In this document: positions 31,493 through 41,038 of the stretch, piece after piece
Position numbering within the stretch: the stretch's first letter is position 1
Layout of the letters: the number at the start of each line of letters is the position of its first letter
Origin: Candidatus Anaerobutyricum avicola
GTDB taxonomy: Bacteria > Bacillota > Clostridia > Lachnospirales > Lachnospiraceae
Assembly (NCBI GenBank): GCA_019113845.1
Contig: DXGQ01000010.1
Location: forward strand, 124,001-188,000
Direction of reading: 5' to 3'
DNA: 64,000 nt
Position numbers and translations under genes: made by a program
The notes under the pieces: generated by a model
Seen by the model: only the letters and a program-made list of their open reading frames with translations
Database searches by the model: none
Told to the model about the DNA's origin: nothing

Positions 31493-34057
31493 CTACTCAA
31501 TTCCATATTTCCAGTGCTCATCCGGCGTCTTGCCGGACACCGGACGAAATCCTTCCTTCTCCCACTGCCGGTATCTGCGGATCACCGCGGCGGCATCCTC
31601 TTCCTTTTCCAAAAAGAAATGGAAGAGCACCATATCGAGACTGCCAAAAAGCGCCCCGTATTCTTCACCGATCAGATCGCGCGGACGGTCCGTCCAGATG
31701 CTGTTATAGCAGTATGCGCAGTGGCTGACGACCGGAAGTCGTCTCTTCCTGCTGTCTTCCAGGAAAAGGACTCCCTGTCTGTGATCACAGCCGCCTCTTG
31801 TCTTTTTGATACACTGGGCGGAGCGCATCACGGGCACACGACCGTATACGGAGCAGGAAAACAGGACGTCCTGGCTTTCCTCTGCCCGTTGTTCTTTTTG
31901 GGCTTCGCTTTTCAAATCATTCTGCCAACCCGCAAGCATCTGCACGCACTCTCCGGCAGATAATTCCACCGGAAGCTCTGCGCCTGCCAGTCCGAACAGG
32001 ACAGTACTCTCCCGCAGGGACAGATGATTCCACTGGTAAAAAGAAGCGGAAGCATGTATGGAGGCTGTCCGTTCTTTCTGCTCATATAAAAGCTGCGCCT
32101 GTCCGACCGTGTGAACAAAGATACCGGACCAGAACGGCAGAGCCGCCATGTCCGTTACAGCAGTGTTGTCTCTCTCGTCCCGCAAAATCTGCGGAAAAGC
32201 AAGAAAAGCTCTCTTTCCACGCCGGATGATCTCTTCCGCCATCCGGGGCAGTTCATCCACTTCCCAAAAATCCATCGGAAAGCAGATACCGTCGAAAAAG
32301 GACTGATCCAGACAGTAAGAAAGCATCTCTTTGTCATAGACCACTGCCAGTCTTTGCTGCGCGTTCTTCTTGTTATTTAGTGAAATAACAGTATCACTTT
32401 TTCCCTCTGATTGCAAGGAAATCTTTTTTTCTTTTGAGTCACTCTTCCGGTTCTGCCGCATGGACAGCCGTTCCTGGAGCGCTGCAAATCCTTTCTGCCG
32501 CAGTTCTTTTATCGCGGACATGGGAAGAAATGCATTTTCCTCCAGCTGAATGTCCAGATGTTCCAGATAAAACGGCACTTGTCCGGTCTTATTCATCTGG
32601 CGGCAGAGATCCTCTTTGCTGACCGGGCGTTTCTCGGAGGTTTCTGCCTCCCTGCCATAAAGAGTGATTTCCTCATCTCTGCAACAAAGGGAGAGCTTCG
32701 CCGGTTTCCCGACGGCCACTGCGATCACCCCTGTTACCGGATATTTTCTCTCTCTTTTTAAAATATCATTCTCGATCCAGTCAGACAGTTCTGCGTTCTT
32801 CCGGCGATAGACGTCCATACCCGCCCGGAGCTGTCTTGCCGCCGGCACATTTAAAAGGATGCCTTCCTTTTCCTGCCGTATCTTCTCCGGCACCGTAAGC
32901 GCCATCTCCTCCTGCCCTTCTAGCGGCAGAATGAGAATATCTTTCGGGTGAAGCTGACATTCTCCGCAAAGCTTTACGACGATCTGTCCCCTGCCTGTCA
33001 CTTTTCGGACACGCCCGATCTTCCGGCCGAGATTTCTCGGATGTACGGTGGACATCATTTCCGACCCGTTATGTCTCTGCCAGTATCCGTCCGTAAACCC
33101 GCTGCGGCTGTAAAGTTCCTCAAGGGCAAAGGTATCTTCCGGAGATACCTCAAAGCGCTCCGGATGCTCTCCCGTAAGTTCCCTGCAGAGATCCAGATAC
33201 TTTCTGTAAATAGCAGTCACCCCCGCCACATACTCCACATTTTTCATGCGCCCTTCTATTTTTAAGGAATCAACGCCTGCCTCGATGAGAGCCGGAAGCA
33301 TCCGGACAGCGGAAAGATCCTTCGGACTCAGCACATGATCTCCTCCGGCCAGTGTCTTTGACGCATTTGCTCTGTCATTTTTCTTTTTAAACACGGCAGG
33401 CGTTCCATCCGCATTCAGGATCCGGTAAGGAAGCCGGCATGGCTGGGCGCACCGTCCCCGGTTTCCGCTTCTTCCCCCGTACATACTGCTGAGCAGACAC
33501 TGCCCGGAATAGCAGTAACACAGGGCGCCGTGGACGAAGACCTCAATCTCCAGTCCCATCTCCTCCTTTATCCGGCGAATCTCTTTTAAAGAAAGCTCTC
33601 TGGCAGGAACGATCCGGTTCATACCGAGGCGGGCGGCCGCCCGGGCGCCCGCAACATCCACGATCGTCATCTGCGTGCTCCCGTGCACTTCCATCTCCGG
33701 GAAATGCCGACGGATAAAAGCCGCCGCTCCCAGATCCTGCACGATAACGCCATCCAGCCCTGCCTCATAAAAGGGCAGCAGAAAATCATACAGCTGTCCG
33801 GTGATCTCCTTCTCCTTCATCAGCGTATTTACTGTAAGATACAGGCGTTTTTCATAAAAATGCGCATACTGCAGCGCATCCAGTACATTTTCTCTGGTAA
33901 AATTATCGGCATATGCTCTTGCGCCAAACTGCTGTCCACCCATATAGACCGCATCCGCTCCCGCTTTTATGGCTGCTTTTAAGTGTGTAAAAGAACCTGC
34001 CGGAGCCAAAAGCTCCGGCAGCCTGATTTTATTTTTTGTCATTGCGTTTTGTTTCAT
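31493..34057 (-). CDS. Peptidase U32-family protein (RlhA-like, with DUF3656-type tail)
   Basis: 854 aa from ATG at 34055-34057 (GGAG eight bases upstream), overlapping zapA by 29 bp. The U32 core covers residues ~10-320: ELLAPAGSFTHLKAAIKAGADAVY in two parts, HGSTQMTI, VFVHGALCYCYSGQCLLSS and GGRSGNRGRCAQPCR, whose cysteines are conserved. Related E. coli RlhA hydroxylates 23S rRNA C2501 and others act in ubiquinone hydroxylation; protease activity is doubtful for most. A long DUF3656-like C-terminal part is present. Member of the ruvAB-zapA gene block. Confidence 0.88.
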   Translation of the reverse strand: MKQNAMTKNKIRLPELLAPAGSFTHLKAAIKAGADAVYMGGQQFGARAYADNFTRENVLDALQYAHFYEKRLYLTVNTLMKEKEITGQLYDFLLPFYEAGLDGVIVQDLGAAAFIRRHFPEMEVHGSTQMTIVDVAGARAAARLGMNRIVPARELSLKEIRRIKEEMGLEIEVFVHGALCYCYSGQCLLSSMYGGRSGNRGRCAQPCRLPYRILNADGTPAVFKKKNDRANASKTLAGGDHVLSPKDLSAVRMLPALIEAGVDSLKIEGRMKNVEYVAGVTAIYRKYLDLCRELTGEHPERFEVSPEDTFALEELYSRSGFTDGYWQRHNGSEMMSTVHPRNLGRKIGRVRKVTGRGQIVVKLCGECQLHPKDILILPLEGQEEMALTVPEKIRQEKEGILLNVPAARQLRAGMDVYRRKNAELSDWIENDILKRERKYPVTGVIAVAVGKPAKLSLCCRDEEITLYGREAETSEKRPVSKEDLCRQMNKTGQVPFYLEHLDIQLEENAFLPMSAIKELRQKGFAALQERLSMRQNRKSDSKEKKISLQSEGKSDTVISLNNKKNAQQRLAVVYDKEMLSYCLDQSFFDGICFPMDFWEVDELPRMAEEIIRRGKRAFLAFPQILRDERDNTAVTDMAALPFWSGIFVHTVGQAQLLYEQKERTASIHASASFYQWNHLSLRESTVLFGLAGAELPVELSAGECVQMLAGWQNDLKSEAQKEQRAEESQDVLFSCSVYGRVPVMRSAQCIKKTRGGCDHRQGVLFLEDSRKRRLPVVSHCAYCYNSIWTDRPRDLIGEEYGALFGSLDMVLFHFFLEKEEDAAAVIRRYRQWEKEGFRPVSGKTPDEHWKYGIE

Positions 34058-34454
34058 GAAGCTCACTCCGTGTTTCCAGTTCAATGATACGCTTCTGCAG
34101 GTCGTTGACCTTGGTCTTGTACTCGATCACCAGCTTATTGGCCGTGTCAATGCGCATCTCTTTATCGACCATCTCCTGCTTGAGCTTATAAAGCTCCTGC
34201 GTACTCTCCTGATGCTCCTGATTAAAGATCTCCATCTCATCCTGCGTCTTAAACAGCTCCTCCGCGATGTTTAAGGCCAGAAGAATACTTTTGTACTCCT
34301 GCGGCAGCTTGGCATAACCGGCCTGCTGTTTCAGCTCACGGATTTTTCCGTCCACATAGGAGGCAATCCGCTGCATATATGTCTCGCTGCTGTTGCCCGC
34401 CAGCATATAGACCTTCCCGTCAATCACCACAGATACCTTTGTTTTGTTTTCCAT
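34029..34454 (-). CDS. zapA: Cell division protein ZapA-like
   Basis: 141 aa. Residues ~5-75 match the ZapA head domain (VSVVIDGKVYMLAGNSSETY, IRELKQQ, ALNIAEELF). The remaining half is a long charged coiled coil (residues ~75-135). Family role: stabilising and cross-linking FtsZ filaments. It sits 19 bp after ruvB and overlaps the U32 peptidase gene, a gene order often seen in clostridia. Confidence 0.88.
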   Translation of the reverse strand: MENKTKVSVVIDGKVYMLAGNSSETYMQRIASYVDGKIRELKQQAGYAKLPQEYKSILLALNIAEELFKTQDEMEIFNQEHQESTQELYKLKQEMVDKEMRIDTANKLVIEYKTKVNDLQKRIIELETRSELHETKRNDKK

Positions 34455-34473
34455 ATGTTATCCCCCGTATTGT

Positions 34474-35478
34474 TTAATAGACCTCCTCCGGAACAGGCAG
34501 CCCCAGATGCTCATATGCATACGGGGTGAGCGCCCGTCCTCTCGGCGTTCTTTTGATGAGTCCTCTCTGGATCAAAAACGGCTCACATACATCCTCAATG
34601 GTGCCGGCATCCTCCCCGATGGCGGCTGCCAGTGTATCCAGTCCCACCGGTCTGCCGGCGAACTTGACGATCATGGTATCCAGGATATTCCTGTCTGTGT
34701 TATCGAGCCCGAGAGAGTCAATCTCCAACAGATCAAGCGCATCCTTTGCCACCTGTTCTGTGATCACTCCGTCACAGCGGACCTGCGCAAAATCCCGCAC
34801 CCGCTTCAGCAGGCGGTTAGCCAGTCTCGGCGTTCCCCGGCTTCTTCTGCCGATCTCCAGCGCTCCCTCTCTGTCGATCTCAACATCCAGAAGCTCTGCC
34901 GACCGCTCCACGATCGTGCGAAGCTCCTCGTCGGTGTAAAATTCCAGCCGGTTCACCACGCCAAACCGGTCTCTTAACGGTGCGGTGAGCATCCCTGCCC
35001 GGGTCGTAGCCCCCACCAGCGTGAAATGTGGAAGGTCGAGACGGATGGAACGGGCGGAAGCTCCCTTTCCGATCATGATATCAATGGAATAATCCTCCAT
35101 GGCCGGGTAGAGTACTTCCTCCACCTGCCGGTTCAGCCGGTGGATCTCATCAATGAACAGCACGTCCCCGTCGGATAACCCGTTCAGCACTGCTGCGATC
35201 TCTCCCGGCTTTTCGATGGCCGGTCCTGAAGTGATCTTCAGATGTCCTCCCATCTCATTGGCAATGATCCCGGCCAGCGTCGTCTTGCCAAGTCCCGGCG
35301 GTCCGTACAAGAGTACATGATCCAGGGGCTCTCCCCGCATCTTTGCCGCCTGAATGAAGATGTTCAGATTCTTTTTCACCTTTTCCTGTCCGATATATTC
35401 TGTTAATGACGCCGGACGGAGACTGCCTTCTGTGGCAATGTCTTCTTCCAGCAGTTCTGTCGTAATCATTCTGTCCAT
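34474..35478 (-). CDS. ruvB: Holliday junction branch-migration helicase RuvB
   Basis: 334 aa, typical length. N-terminal [19 protein letters not shown], Walker [12 protein letters not shown] near residue 62, Walker [12 protein letters not shown], sensor 1 [10 protein letters not shown] and the C-terminal winged helix ([17 protein letters not shown]). With RuvA it drives branch migration of Holliday junctions. Encoded 81 bp after ruvA; ruvC is not adjacent. Confidence 0.98.
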   Translation of the reverse strand: MDRMITTELLEEDIATEGSLRPASLTEYIGQEKVKKNLNIFIQAAKMRGEPLDHVLLYGPPGLGKTTLAGIIANEMGGHLKITSGPAIEKPGEIAAVLNGLSDGDVLFIDEIHRLNRQVEEVLYPAMEDYSIDIMIGKGASARSIRLDLPHFTLVGATTRAGMLTAPLRDRFGVVNRLEFYTDEELRTIVERSAELLDVEIDREGALEIGRRSRGTPRLANRLLKRVRDFAQVRCDGVITEQVAKDALDLLEIDSLGLDNTDRNILDTMIVKFAGRPVGLDTLAAAIGEDAGTIEDVCEPFLIQRGLIKRTPRGRALTPYAYEHLGLPVPEEVY

Positions 35479-35559
35479 ATCGTCACCCTGTCATATCCTG
35501 TTCTTTTTTCCTATCTGTTCCGGCCGGCGATCCCGGCTTCCGGCATCTGTATATGGTGG

Positions 35560-36171
35560 TCACAGCATCACTTTTTTAAGCGCCTCTTTTAACAGCTGCT
35601 CCGCATCCATACTGTCCGCGCCGGGTACCTTATGTACTGCCCGGTAGGCCTCACCGTTTGAATAGCCAAGCGCGATGAGCGCTTCCATAGTGTCTGCGAT
35701 CTGACTGCCGTCCCCGGCAGGAGAAAGGGAAACCTCCGGTTCCTCCTCAGAGACTCCAATGCCCAAATCTGTCAGATCAAGCTTATCCTTCAACTCAATA
35801 ATCAGCCTCTTCGCTCCTTTCGGACCAATCCCCGGTGTGCGGGCGATACTCTTTGCATCCTCGCTGATCACCGCGTAATACAGATCTTCCACACTCAGCG
35901 TGGAGAGTACGGAAACCGCCACCTTCGGACCAATGCCGCTGACTCCGAGGAGTAATTGAAAAATCCGCAGCTCTTCTCTTGTAAGAAAGCCATAGAGCGC
36001 CAGCGTATCCTCGCGCACATACAGATAAGTATAGAGCGTCACCTCATCTCCCATCCGTATCTTATTGCAGACGGAAGAGGAAGTCCGTACCTCATAGCCC
36101 ATTCCCCGGTTATCCACCACAATGCATTCTCCATCAGCGTAAACCGCTGTACCTTTTATATATGCGATCAA
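35560..36171 (-). CDS. ruvA: Holliday junction DNA-binding protein RuvA
   Basis: 203 aa. OB-fold at the N-terminus (MIAYIKGTAVY...YLYVREDTLALYGF), two helix-hairpin-helix motifs (LLGVSGIGPKVAVSVL, IARTPGIGPKGAKRLI) and the C-terminal domain III (MEALIALGYSNGEAYRAV) that contacts RuvB. The start is a TTG at 36169-36171, ten bases after AGGAG; no better ATG is present. It has a clear promoter at 36210-36238 and begins the ruvAB block. Confidence 0.97.
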   Translation of the reverse strand: MIAYIKGTAVYADGECIVVDNRGMGYEVRTSSSVCNKIRMGDEVTLYTYLYVREDTLALYGFLTREELRIFQLLLGVSGIGPKVAVSVLSTLSVEDLYYAVISEDAKSIARTPGIGPKGAKRLIIELKDKLDLTDLGIGVSEEEPEVSLSPAGDGSQIADTMEALIALGYSNGEAYRAVHKVPGADSMDAEQLLKEALKKVML

Positions 36172-36209
36172 TTTCTGTAAACTCCTGTCTCGAACTTATA
36201 TTCTATCAA

Positions 36210-36238
36210 ATGATACCATACTTCCCCCTGAATTACAA
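36210..36238 (-). promoter_or_regulatory. Sigma-A promoter of ruvAB
   Basis: Minus strand TTGTAA (36233-36238), 17 bp, TATCAT (36210-36215). Confidence 0.75.
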
Positions 36239-36253
36239 CCAACGACTTTCCTC

Positions 36254-36282
36254 TTTACCGGACTGACAAAGCGGGTTATAAT
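36254..36282 (+). promoter_or_regulatory. Promoter of the GH120 gene
   Basis: TTTACC (36254-36259), 17 bp, TATAAT (36277-36282), 35 bp before the ATG. It is divergent from the ruvA promoter. Confidence 0.65.
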
Positions 36283-36317
36283 CGGACGTAAGAAAAAACA
36301 GGAAAAGGAGAAGCAAA

Positions 36318-38333
36318 ATGATCATCTATGTAAATGCAGCTGCCGGCCGGGATGGCAACGGCACAAAAGAAAGACCTTTCCGGTTTATCAATGACGCCGC
36401 GCAGGCGGCACATCCGGGCGATGAAGTGCTGGTAGCTCCCGGCGTCTACCGGGAATATGTCAATCCCCGGCGCGCAGGCAAAAAAAACGCGCGGATCACT
36501 TACCGGAGCACAGAACCGCTGGGCGCAGTCATCACCGGAGCGGAAGAGATCAAAAACTGGAAACATTATGAGGGCAATGTCTGGGTCTGCCGGGTCTCCA
36601 ACTCTGTTTTCGGAGACTATAATCCTTACACGACCTACGTCTATGGCGACTGGTATTTTGCCGGAAAAAACAAGCACACCGGAGCGGTTTATCTCAATGA
36701 TCAGATGCTCTACGAGGCGGACAGTCTGGATGCCTGCCTGAAAGGAGAAGTTTACGAGTGTTCCTGGAATCCGGAGGCTTCTGTCTACAAATGGTACTCC
36801 GAGCAAGATACCGCCGGCAATGGAACCATGATCTATGCGAACTTTCAGGGAAAAAATCCCAACGAAGAAAAGGTAGAGATCAACGTGCGGCGGGAATGTT
36901 TCTTCCCGGAAAAAACCGGCAGAAATTATATCACCGTCAGCGATTTTCGCATCGAAAAGGCCGCCACGACCTGGGCGCCGCCGGCAGCTTTTCAGGATGG
37001 CATGATCGGTCCACACTGGTCAAAGGGATGGATCATCGAGGACTGTGATATCAGCAACAGCAAATGTGCCGGTATCTCTCTGGGAAAATATCTGGATCCG
37101 GACAATGACCATTATTTCACAACAAAACATATCAAAAGCCCGACCCAGATGGAGCGGGATGCCGTGTGCCGGGGACAGTACCACGGCTGGCTCAAAGAAA
37201 AGGTGGGAAGCCATATCATCCGCCGCTGCAACATCCATCACTGCGAACAGGACGGCATCTGCGGACGCATGGGCGGCGTGTTCTCCCTCATCGAGGACAA
37301 CCATATCCATCACATCAACAACATGATGGAACTTGGCGGCGCGGAGATCGCCGGCATCAAGATGCACGCGGCCATCGACGTCACTTTCCGCCGCAATTAC
37401 ATTCACCACTGTACCATGGGGATCTGGTGCGACTGGGAGGCCCAGGGCGTCCGCATCACCCAAAACCTCTTCCACGACAACCAGCGTCCGGCTTTTGCCA
37501 GACAGTTAAAGGGAAGTATGATGAGCCAGGATCTCTTCGTGGAAGTGAGCCACGGCCCTACCCTCATCGACAATAACATCCTGCTCTCCGACGCCTCTCT
37601 CCGGCTGGCAACCCAGGGCGTCGCCCTGGTGCACAATCTGATCTGCGGCTCTTTTACCGCCGTCGGCGCCGGTACTGACAGCGTCGTGGAAGGCGTCAAC
37701 CGCGCCCGCTACACACCGTACCACATCCCGCACCGCACCGAGGTTATGGGATTTATGACCATTCTCCACGGAGACGACCGTTTCTATAACAATATCTTCG
37801 TCCAGAAATGGCCGGCAGAACCGTTCCTGATCATTCGGGACAGCGAAGAAGGCTGCGACGAAGAAAACCGGGAAGTCGGCGCCCATGTGCTTGACGACTA
37901 TCCAACCTTCGAAGAGTGGATACGGCAGTTTGACATGGATACGGACATCCCGGATATGAAAAAACTGGAACCGGCCCATTTCCGGCATCTCCCGGTTTGG
38001 GCAGACGGCAACGCGTACTTCGCCGGCGCAAAACCGTGGAAGAACGAAAAAAATTATCTGCTGGACGCAGACCATGACATAAAAGTGGAGCTGATCTCTC
38101 AAGACGGCGCACCATGCCTGTCCACCAATCTTTATGATTACCTGAATGGCTTTTCCGCGGAAATGATCCACAGCGATACCCTCGGCTGCGCTTTTGAGCC
38201 GGAACAGCGCTTTGAGAATCCGGACGGCACCGCCATCACCTTTGACAGAGACTACTTTGGCAGCCACCGGGGTCTTACGGTTCTGCCAGGCCCGTTCGCC
38301 AGCCCGGAAGACGCCAAAAAGCCACTGTGGTAA
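36318..38333 (+). CDS. Glycoside hydrolase family 120 beta-xylosidase (right-handed beta-helix)
   Basis: 671 aa, near the size of known GH120 enzymes. The N-terminus (NAAAGRDGNGTKERPF) and NVWVCRVSNSVFGDYNPY, IYANFQGKNPNEEKVEINVR, HWSKGWIIEDCDIS, AGIKMHAAIDVTFRRNYIHH and HRTEVMGFMTILHGDDRFYN match the recalled T. saccharolyticum XylC pattern. The expected nucleophile Asp372 is in WCDWEAQG and the acid/base Glu409 in LFVEVSHGP; ~15 residues are inserted between them compared with XylC. No signal peptide, so it acts on xylo-oligosaccharides inside the cell. No xylan or xylose genes lie nearby. AAAAGGAG precedes the ATG. Confidence 0.88.
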   Translation: MIIYVNAAAGRDGNGTKERPFRFINDAAQAAHPGDEVLVAPGVYREYVNPRRAGKKNARITYRSTEPLGAVITGAEEIKNWKHYEGNVWVCRVSNSVFGDYNPYTTYVYGDWYFAGKNKHTGAVYLNDQMLYEADSLDACLKGEVYECSWNPEASVYKWYSEQDTAGNGTMIYANFQGKNPNEEKVEINVRRECFFPEKTGRNYITVSDFRIEKAATTWAPPAAFQDGMIGPHWSKGWIIEDCDISNSKCAGISLGKYLDPDNDHYFTTKHIKSPTQMERDAVCRGQYHGWLKEKVGSHIIRRCNIHHCEQDGICGRMGGVFSLIEDNHIHHINNMMELGGAEIAGIKMHAAIDVTFRRNYIHHCTMGIWCDWEAQGVRITQNLFHDNQRPAFARQLKGSMMSQDLFVEVSHGPTLIDNNILLSDASLRLATQGVALVHNLICGSFTAVGAGTDSVVEGVNRARYTPYHIPHRTEVMGFMTILHGDDRFYNNIFVQKWPAEPFLIIRDSEEGCDEENREVGAHVLDDYPTFEEWIRQFDMDTDIPDMKKLEPAHFRHLPVWADGNAYFAGAKPWKNEKNYLLDADHDIKVELISQDGAPCLSTNLYDYLNGFSAEMIHSDTLGCAFEPEQRFENPDGTAITFDRDYFGSHRGLTVLPGPFASPEDAKKPLW

Positions 38334-38385
38334 CCGGAAAAGATTCCCGTCACAGATTGACGTCTCCTATAAAAATCTTCCGGTG
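38334..38385. terminator. Imperfect hairpin between convergent GH120 and uvrA-like genes
   Basis: CCGGAA-AGATT near 38335 pairs with AATCTTCCGG near 38376, with an inner CGTCA/TGACG stem. It overlaps the last codons of the minus-strand gene. The U-run is poor, so the call is tentative. Confidence 0.4.
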
Positions 38386-41027
38386 ATGCTCTCCGGCGTA
38401 TTTTTTATCTCCTCCGGCGTTCCGGCGGCGACGATCCGCCCGCCCTCGGTTCCGCCGCCCGGTCCCATGTCGATGATATAATCGGCGCTTCGGATTACGT
38501 CCAGATCGTGCTCAATGACGATGACCGTGGCGCCGTGTTCCATCAGTGTCTGGAAAACGTGAAAGAGCGTCTGAACATCCAGCGGATGAAGACCAATGGT
38601 CGGCTCGTCAAATACAAAGACGGAATCTGTCTGCAGCTTGCCCATCTCGCTGGCCAGCTTCAGACGCTGGGCTTCTCCGCCGGACAGACCCGGCGTCTCT
38701 TCTCCCAGGGTGAGGTATCCCAGTCCCAGTTCTTTTAGAACTTCTAATCTCTGACAAACCGTTCTCATCCCTTTGCAGGCGGCAAGCGCCGTATTCACAT
38801 CCATAGACATCAGTTCCGGGAGAGAAAAAGACGTTTCTTTCATCTGTGTAGACACAGCCACGGATTTATCTGTCTGCCGGGATTCTGGCGCATTTTTCTC
38901 CTTCCGGCGAACCGCAGATTCTTTCACGCGATATTTTATCTTATAGGATTCCTTTGCGTAACGGGACCCCCGGCATTCCGGACAGGGGATATCCACATCC
39001 GGCAGAAACTGCACATCGAGACTGATGACGCCGGTACCGTCGCAGACCGGACAGCGCAGTTTCCCCGTATTGTAGGAAAAGTCTCCGGCCTTGTATCCGG
39101 CCTGCTTTGCCTCCGGAAGCTTTACGAAAGTCTTTCGCAGCAGGTCGTGGACATTGGCATAGGTCGCCACCGTAGAGCGGATATTGATGCCGATCGGGGC
39201 GGCGTCGATAAGTTTGACCTGCTCCACGCCCTCAGCTTCGATGTTTCTCACATGCTCCGGCAGTTTTTCTTTTCGGGTCATCGCTTCCAGAGCCGGAACC
39301 AGACTTTCCAGAATCAACGTAGTTTTTCCGGAACCGGACACCCCGGTGACCACCGTCAGCTTTCCTTTTGGAATGGACACCTGCAGCGGCTTTACCGTGT
39401 GAATGGCATCGGTGGAAAGACGGATATTTCCCGCATCAAATATTCCTGTGCTGACCTGATTCTCTGCGGAGCCGATAATAACTTTTTCATCTTTTCTCCG
39501 GAGCTTTGCAGTCGTTTCTCTTGAATCCGATTCTTTTATCGTCTGTTTTTCTCCGGCCTGCGTCTTCTTAGCGTTATTTATGTAAGCCTCTTTTAAAAAC
39601 GGCCCGATCTTTGACTGTTCATTTTCTGCGAGGGCGGCCGGACTGCCCTCTGCTATAACCTGTCCGCCATCCGCTCCGGCACCTGGTCCCATCTCAATGA
39701 TCCAGTCCGCTTCGGAGAGAATCTGGGTATCGTGATCCACCAGAATAATGGAATTGCCGTCGGCAATGAGATCGTGCATGACGCCGGTAAGTCCCACGAT
39801 GTTGGCCGGATGCAGCCCGATGGACGGTTCGTCAAGAACATACAAAACGCCCGTCGTCCGGTTGCGTACGGCGCGGGCCAGCTGCATTCGCTGCCGCTCT
39901 CCCGTAGACAGGGTCGAAGACGCCCTGTCAAGAGTCAGATAACCCAGCCCCAGATCCAGCAGCCGCCTGGCTGCTGTGTCAAAGGACTCGCAGATGCTTT
40001 TTGCCATAGGGCGCATTTCTTCCGGGAGCGAAGCGGGTACATCACTCACCCATTCTGTTACCTGCGACAGCGTCATCTGGCAAACCGCATCCAAAGACAG
40101 TCCGCAAAGCTTCGGCGCCCGGGCTTTCTCCGACAGCCTTGTGCCATGACAATCCGGACATGGCGCCTGTTTTAAAAACTTTTCCACCCGCTTCATGCCC
40201 TTCTCATCTTTTACCTTTGCCAGAGCATTTTCTACGGTATACGTGGCATTAAAATAAGTAAAATCCAGTTCTGTCCCCTGCTCCGCATTTTTCGGCATAT
40301 AGAAAATATGTTTCTTTTGCGCCGGTCCATGGTAGACGATCTCTTTTTCTTTCTCTGTCAGTTCCCGAAAAGGGACGTCCGTGCGGACGCCCATGGCCCG
40401 GCAGACGTCTGTCATCAAAGACCACATGAGGCTCTTCCATGGCGCCACCGCGCCCTCATCAATGGTGAGAGACGGATCCGGCACAAGAGTTGTCTCATCC
40501 ACCGTCCACACGGTTCCGGTACCGTCACATTTCGGACAGGCTCCCTGACTGTTAAACGCCAGCTCCTCTGCCGACGGCGCATAAAAGGAAACCCCGCACA
40601 CCGGGCAGACCAGTTCCTTTTCTGCCGCCACTTCCAGTGTCGGCTCATGATAATGCCCGTTCGGACAAGGGTGGCTGGCCAGCCTGGAAAACATCAGCCG
40701 AAGGCTGTTCAACAATTCTGTCCCCGTGCCAAAGGTGCTTCGGATACCGGGAATACCCGGACGCTGGTGAAGCGCCAATGCCGCCGGCACATGCAGTACT
40801 TCATCCACCTGTGCCTTCGCCGCCTGGGTCATTCTCCGTCTCGTGTAGGTGGACAACGAATCCAGATACCTTCTGGACCCTTCCGCATACAAAACACCCA
40901 GCGCCAGCGAAGACTTGCCGGAACCGGACACCCCGGCAATCCCCACGATTTTATGCAGCGGCACATCCACATTTATATTTTTCAGATTATGTACTTTCGC
41001 GCCACGGATGATTATTTTATCGATCAT
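38367..41027 (-). CDS. Class II UvrA-like ABC ATPase (UvrA2/DrrC type)
   Basis: 886 aa, shorter than UvrA (~940). Two ABC modules: Walker A GVSGSGKSSLALG (~33) and GVSGSGKTTLILE (~575); signatures LSTGERQRMQLA and LSGGEAQRLKLA; Walker B VLYVLDEPSIGLHP and VFVFDEPTIGLHP. Zinc modules CPVCG...CPKC and CPVCDGTG...CPEC are present. The first zinc region is short and the UvrB-binding domain seems absent, as in UvrA2. Such paralogues support tolerance to DNA-intercalating drugs, not core repair. ATG at 41025-41027; 11 bp after the arginase-fold gene. Confidence 0.92.
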   Translation of the reverse strand: MIDKIIIRGAKVHNLKNINVDVPLHKIVGIAGVSGSGKSSLALGVLYAEGSRRYLDSLSTYTRRRMTQAAKAQVDEVLHVPAALALHQRPGIPGIRSTFGTGTELLNSLRLMFSRLASHPCPNGHYHEPTLEVAAEKELVCPVCGVSFYAPSAEELAFNSQGACPKCDGTGTVWTVDETTLVPDPSLTIDEGAVAPWKSLMWSLMTDVCRAMGVRTDVPFRELTEKEKEIVYHGPAQKKHIFYMPKNAEQGTELDFTYFNATYTVENALAKVKDEKGMKRVEKFLKQAPCPDCHGTRLSEKARAPKLCGLSLDAVCQMTLSQVTEWVSDVPASLPEEMRPMAKSICESFDTAARRLLDLGLGYLTLDRASSTLSTGERQRMQLARAVRNRTTGVLYVLDEPSIGLHPANIVGLTGVMHDLIADGNSIILVDHDTQILSEADWIIEMGPGAGADGGQVIAEGSPAALAENEQSKIGPFLKEAYINNAKKTQAGEKQTIKESDSRETTAKLRRKDEKVIIGSAENQVSTGIFDAGNIRLSTDAIHTVKPLQVSIPKGKLTVVTGVSGSGKTTLILESLVPALEAMTRKEKLPEHVRNIEAEGVEQVKLIDAAPIGINIRSTVATYANVHDLLRKTFVKLPEAKQAGYKAGDFSYNTGKLRCPVCDGTGVISLDVQFLPDVDIPCPECRGSRYAKESYKIKYRVKESAVRRKEKNAPESRQTDKSVAVSTQMKETSFSLPELMSMDVNTALAACKGMRTVCQRLEVLKELGLGYLTLGEETPGLSGGEAQRLKLASEMGKLQTDSVFVFDEPTIGLHPLDVQTLFHVFQTLMEHGATVIVIEHDLDVIRSADYIIDMGPGGGTEGGRIVAAGTPEEIKNTPESITGRFL

Positions 41028-41038
41028 AATATTCTCCC

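Noticed and set aside
36276..37016. Minus-strand 246-codon frame opposite the GH120 gene
   Set aside because: The opposite strand encodes a complete GH120 enzyme with catalytic residues; the antisense frame has no start signal or motif.
37020..37475. Minus-strand 151-codon Asp/His/Val-rich frame
   Set aside because: Antisense of the His/Asn-rich beta-helix repeats in GH120.
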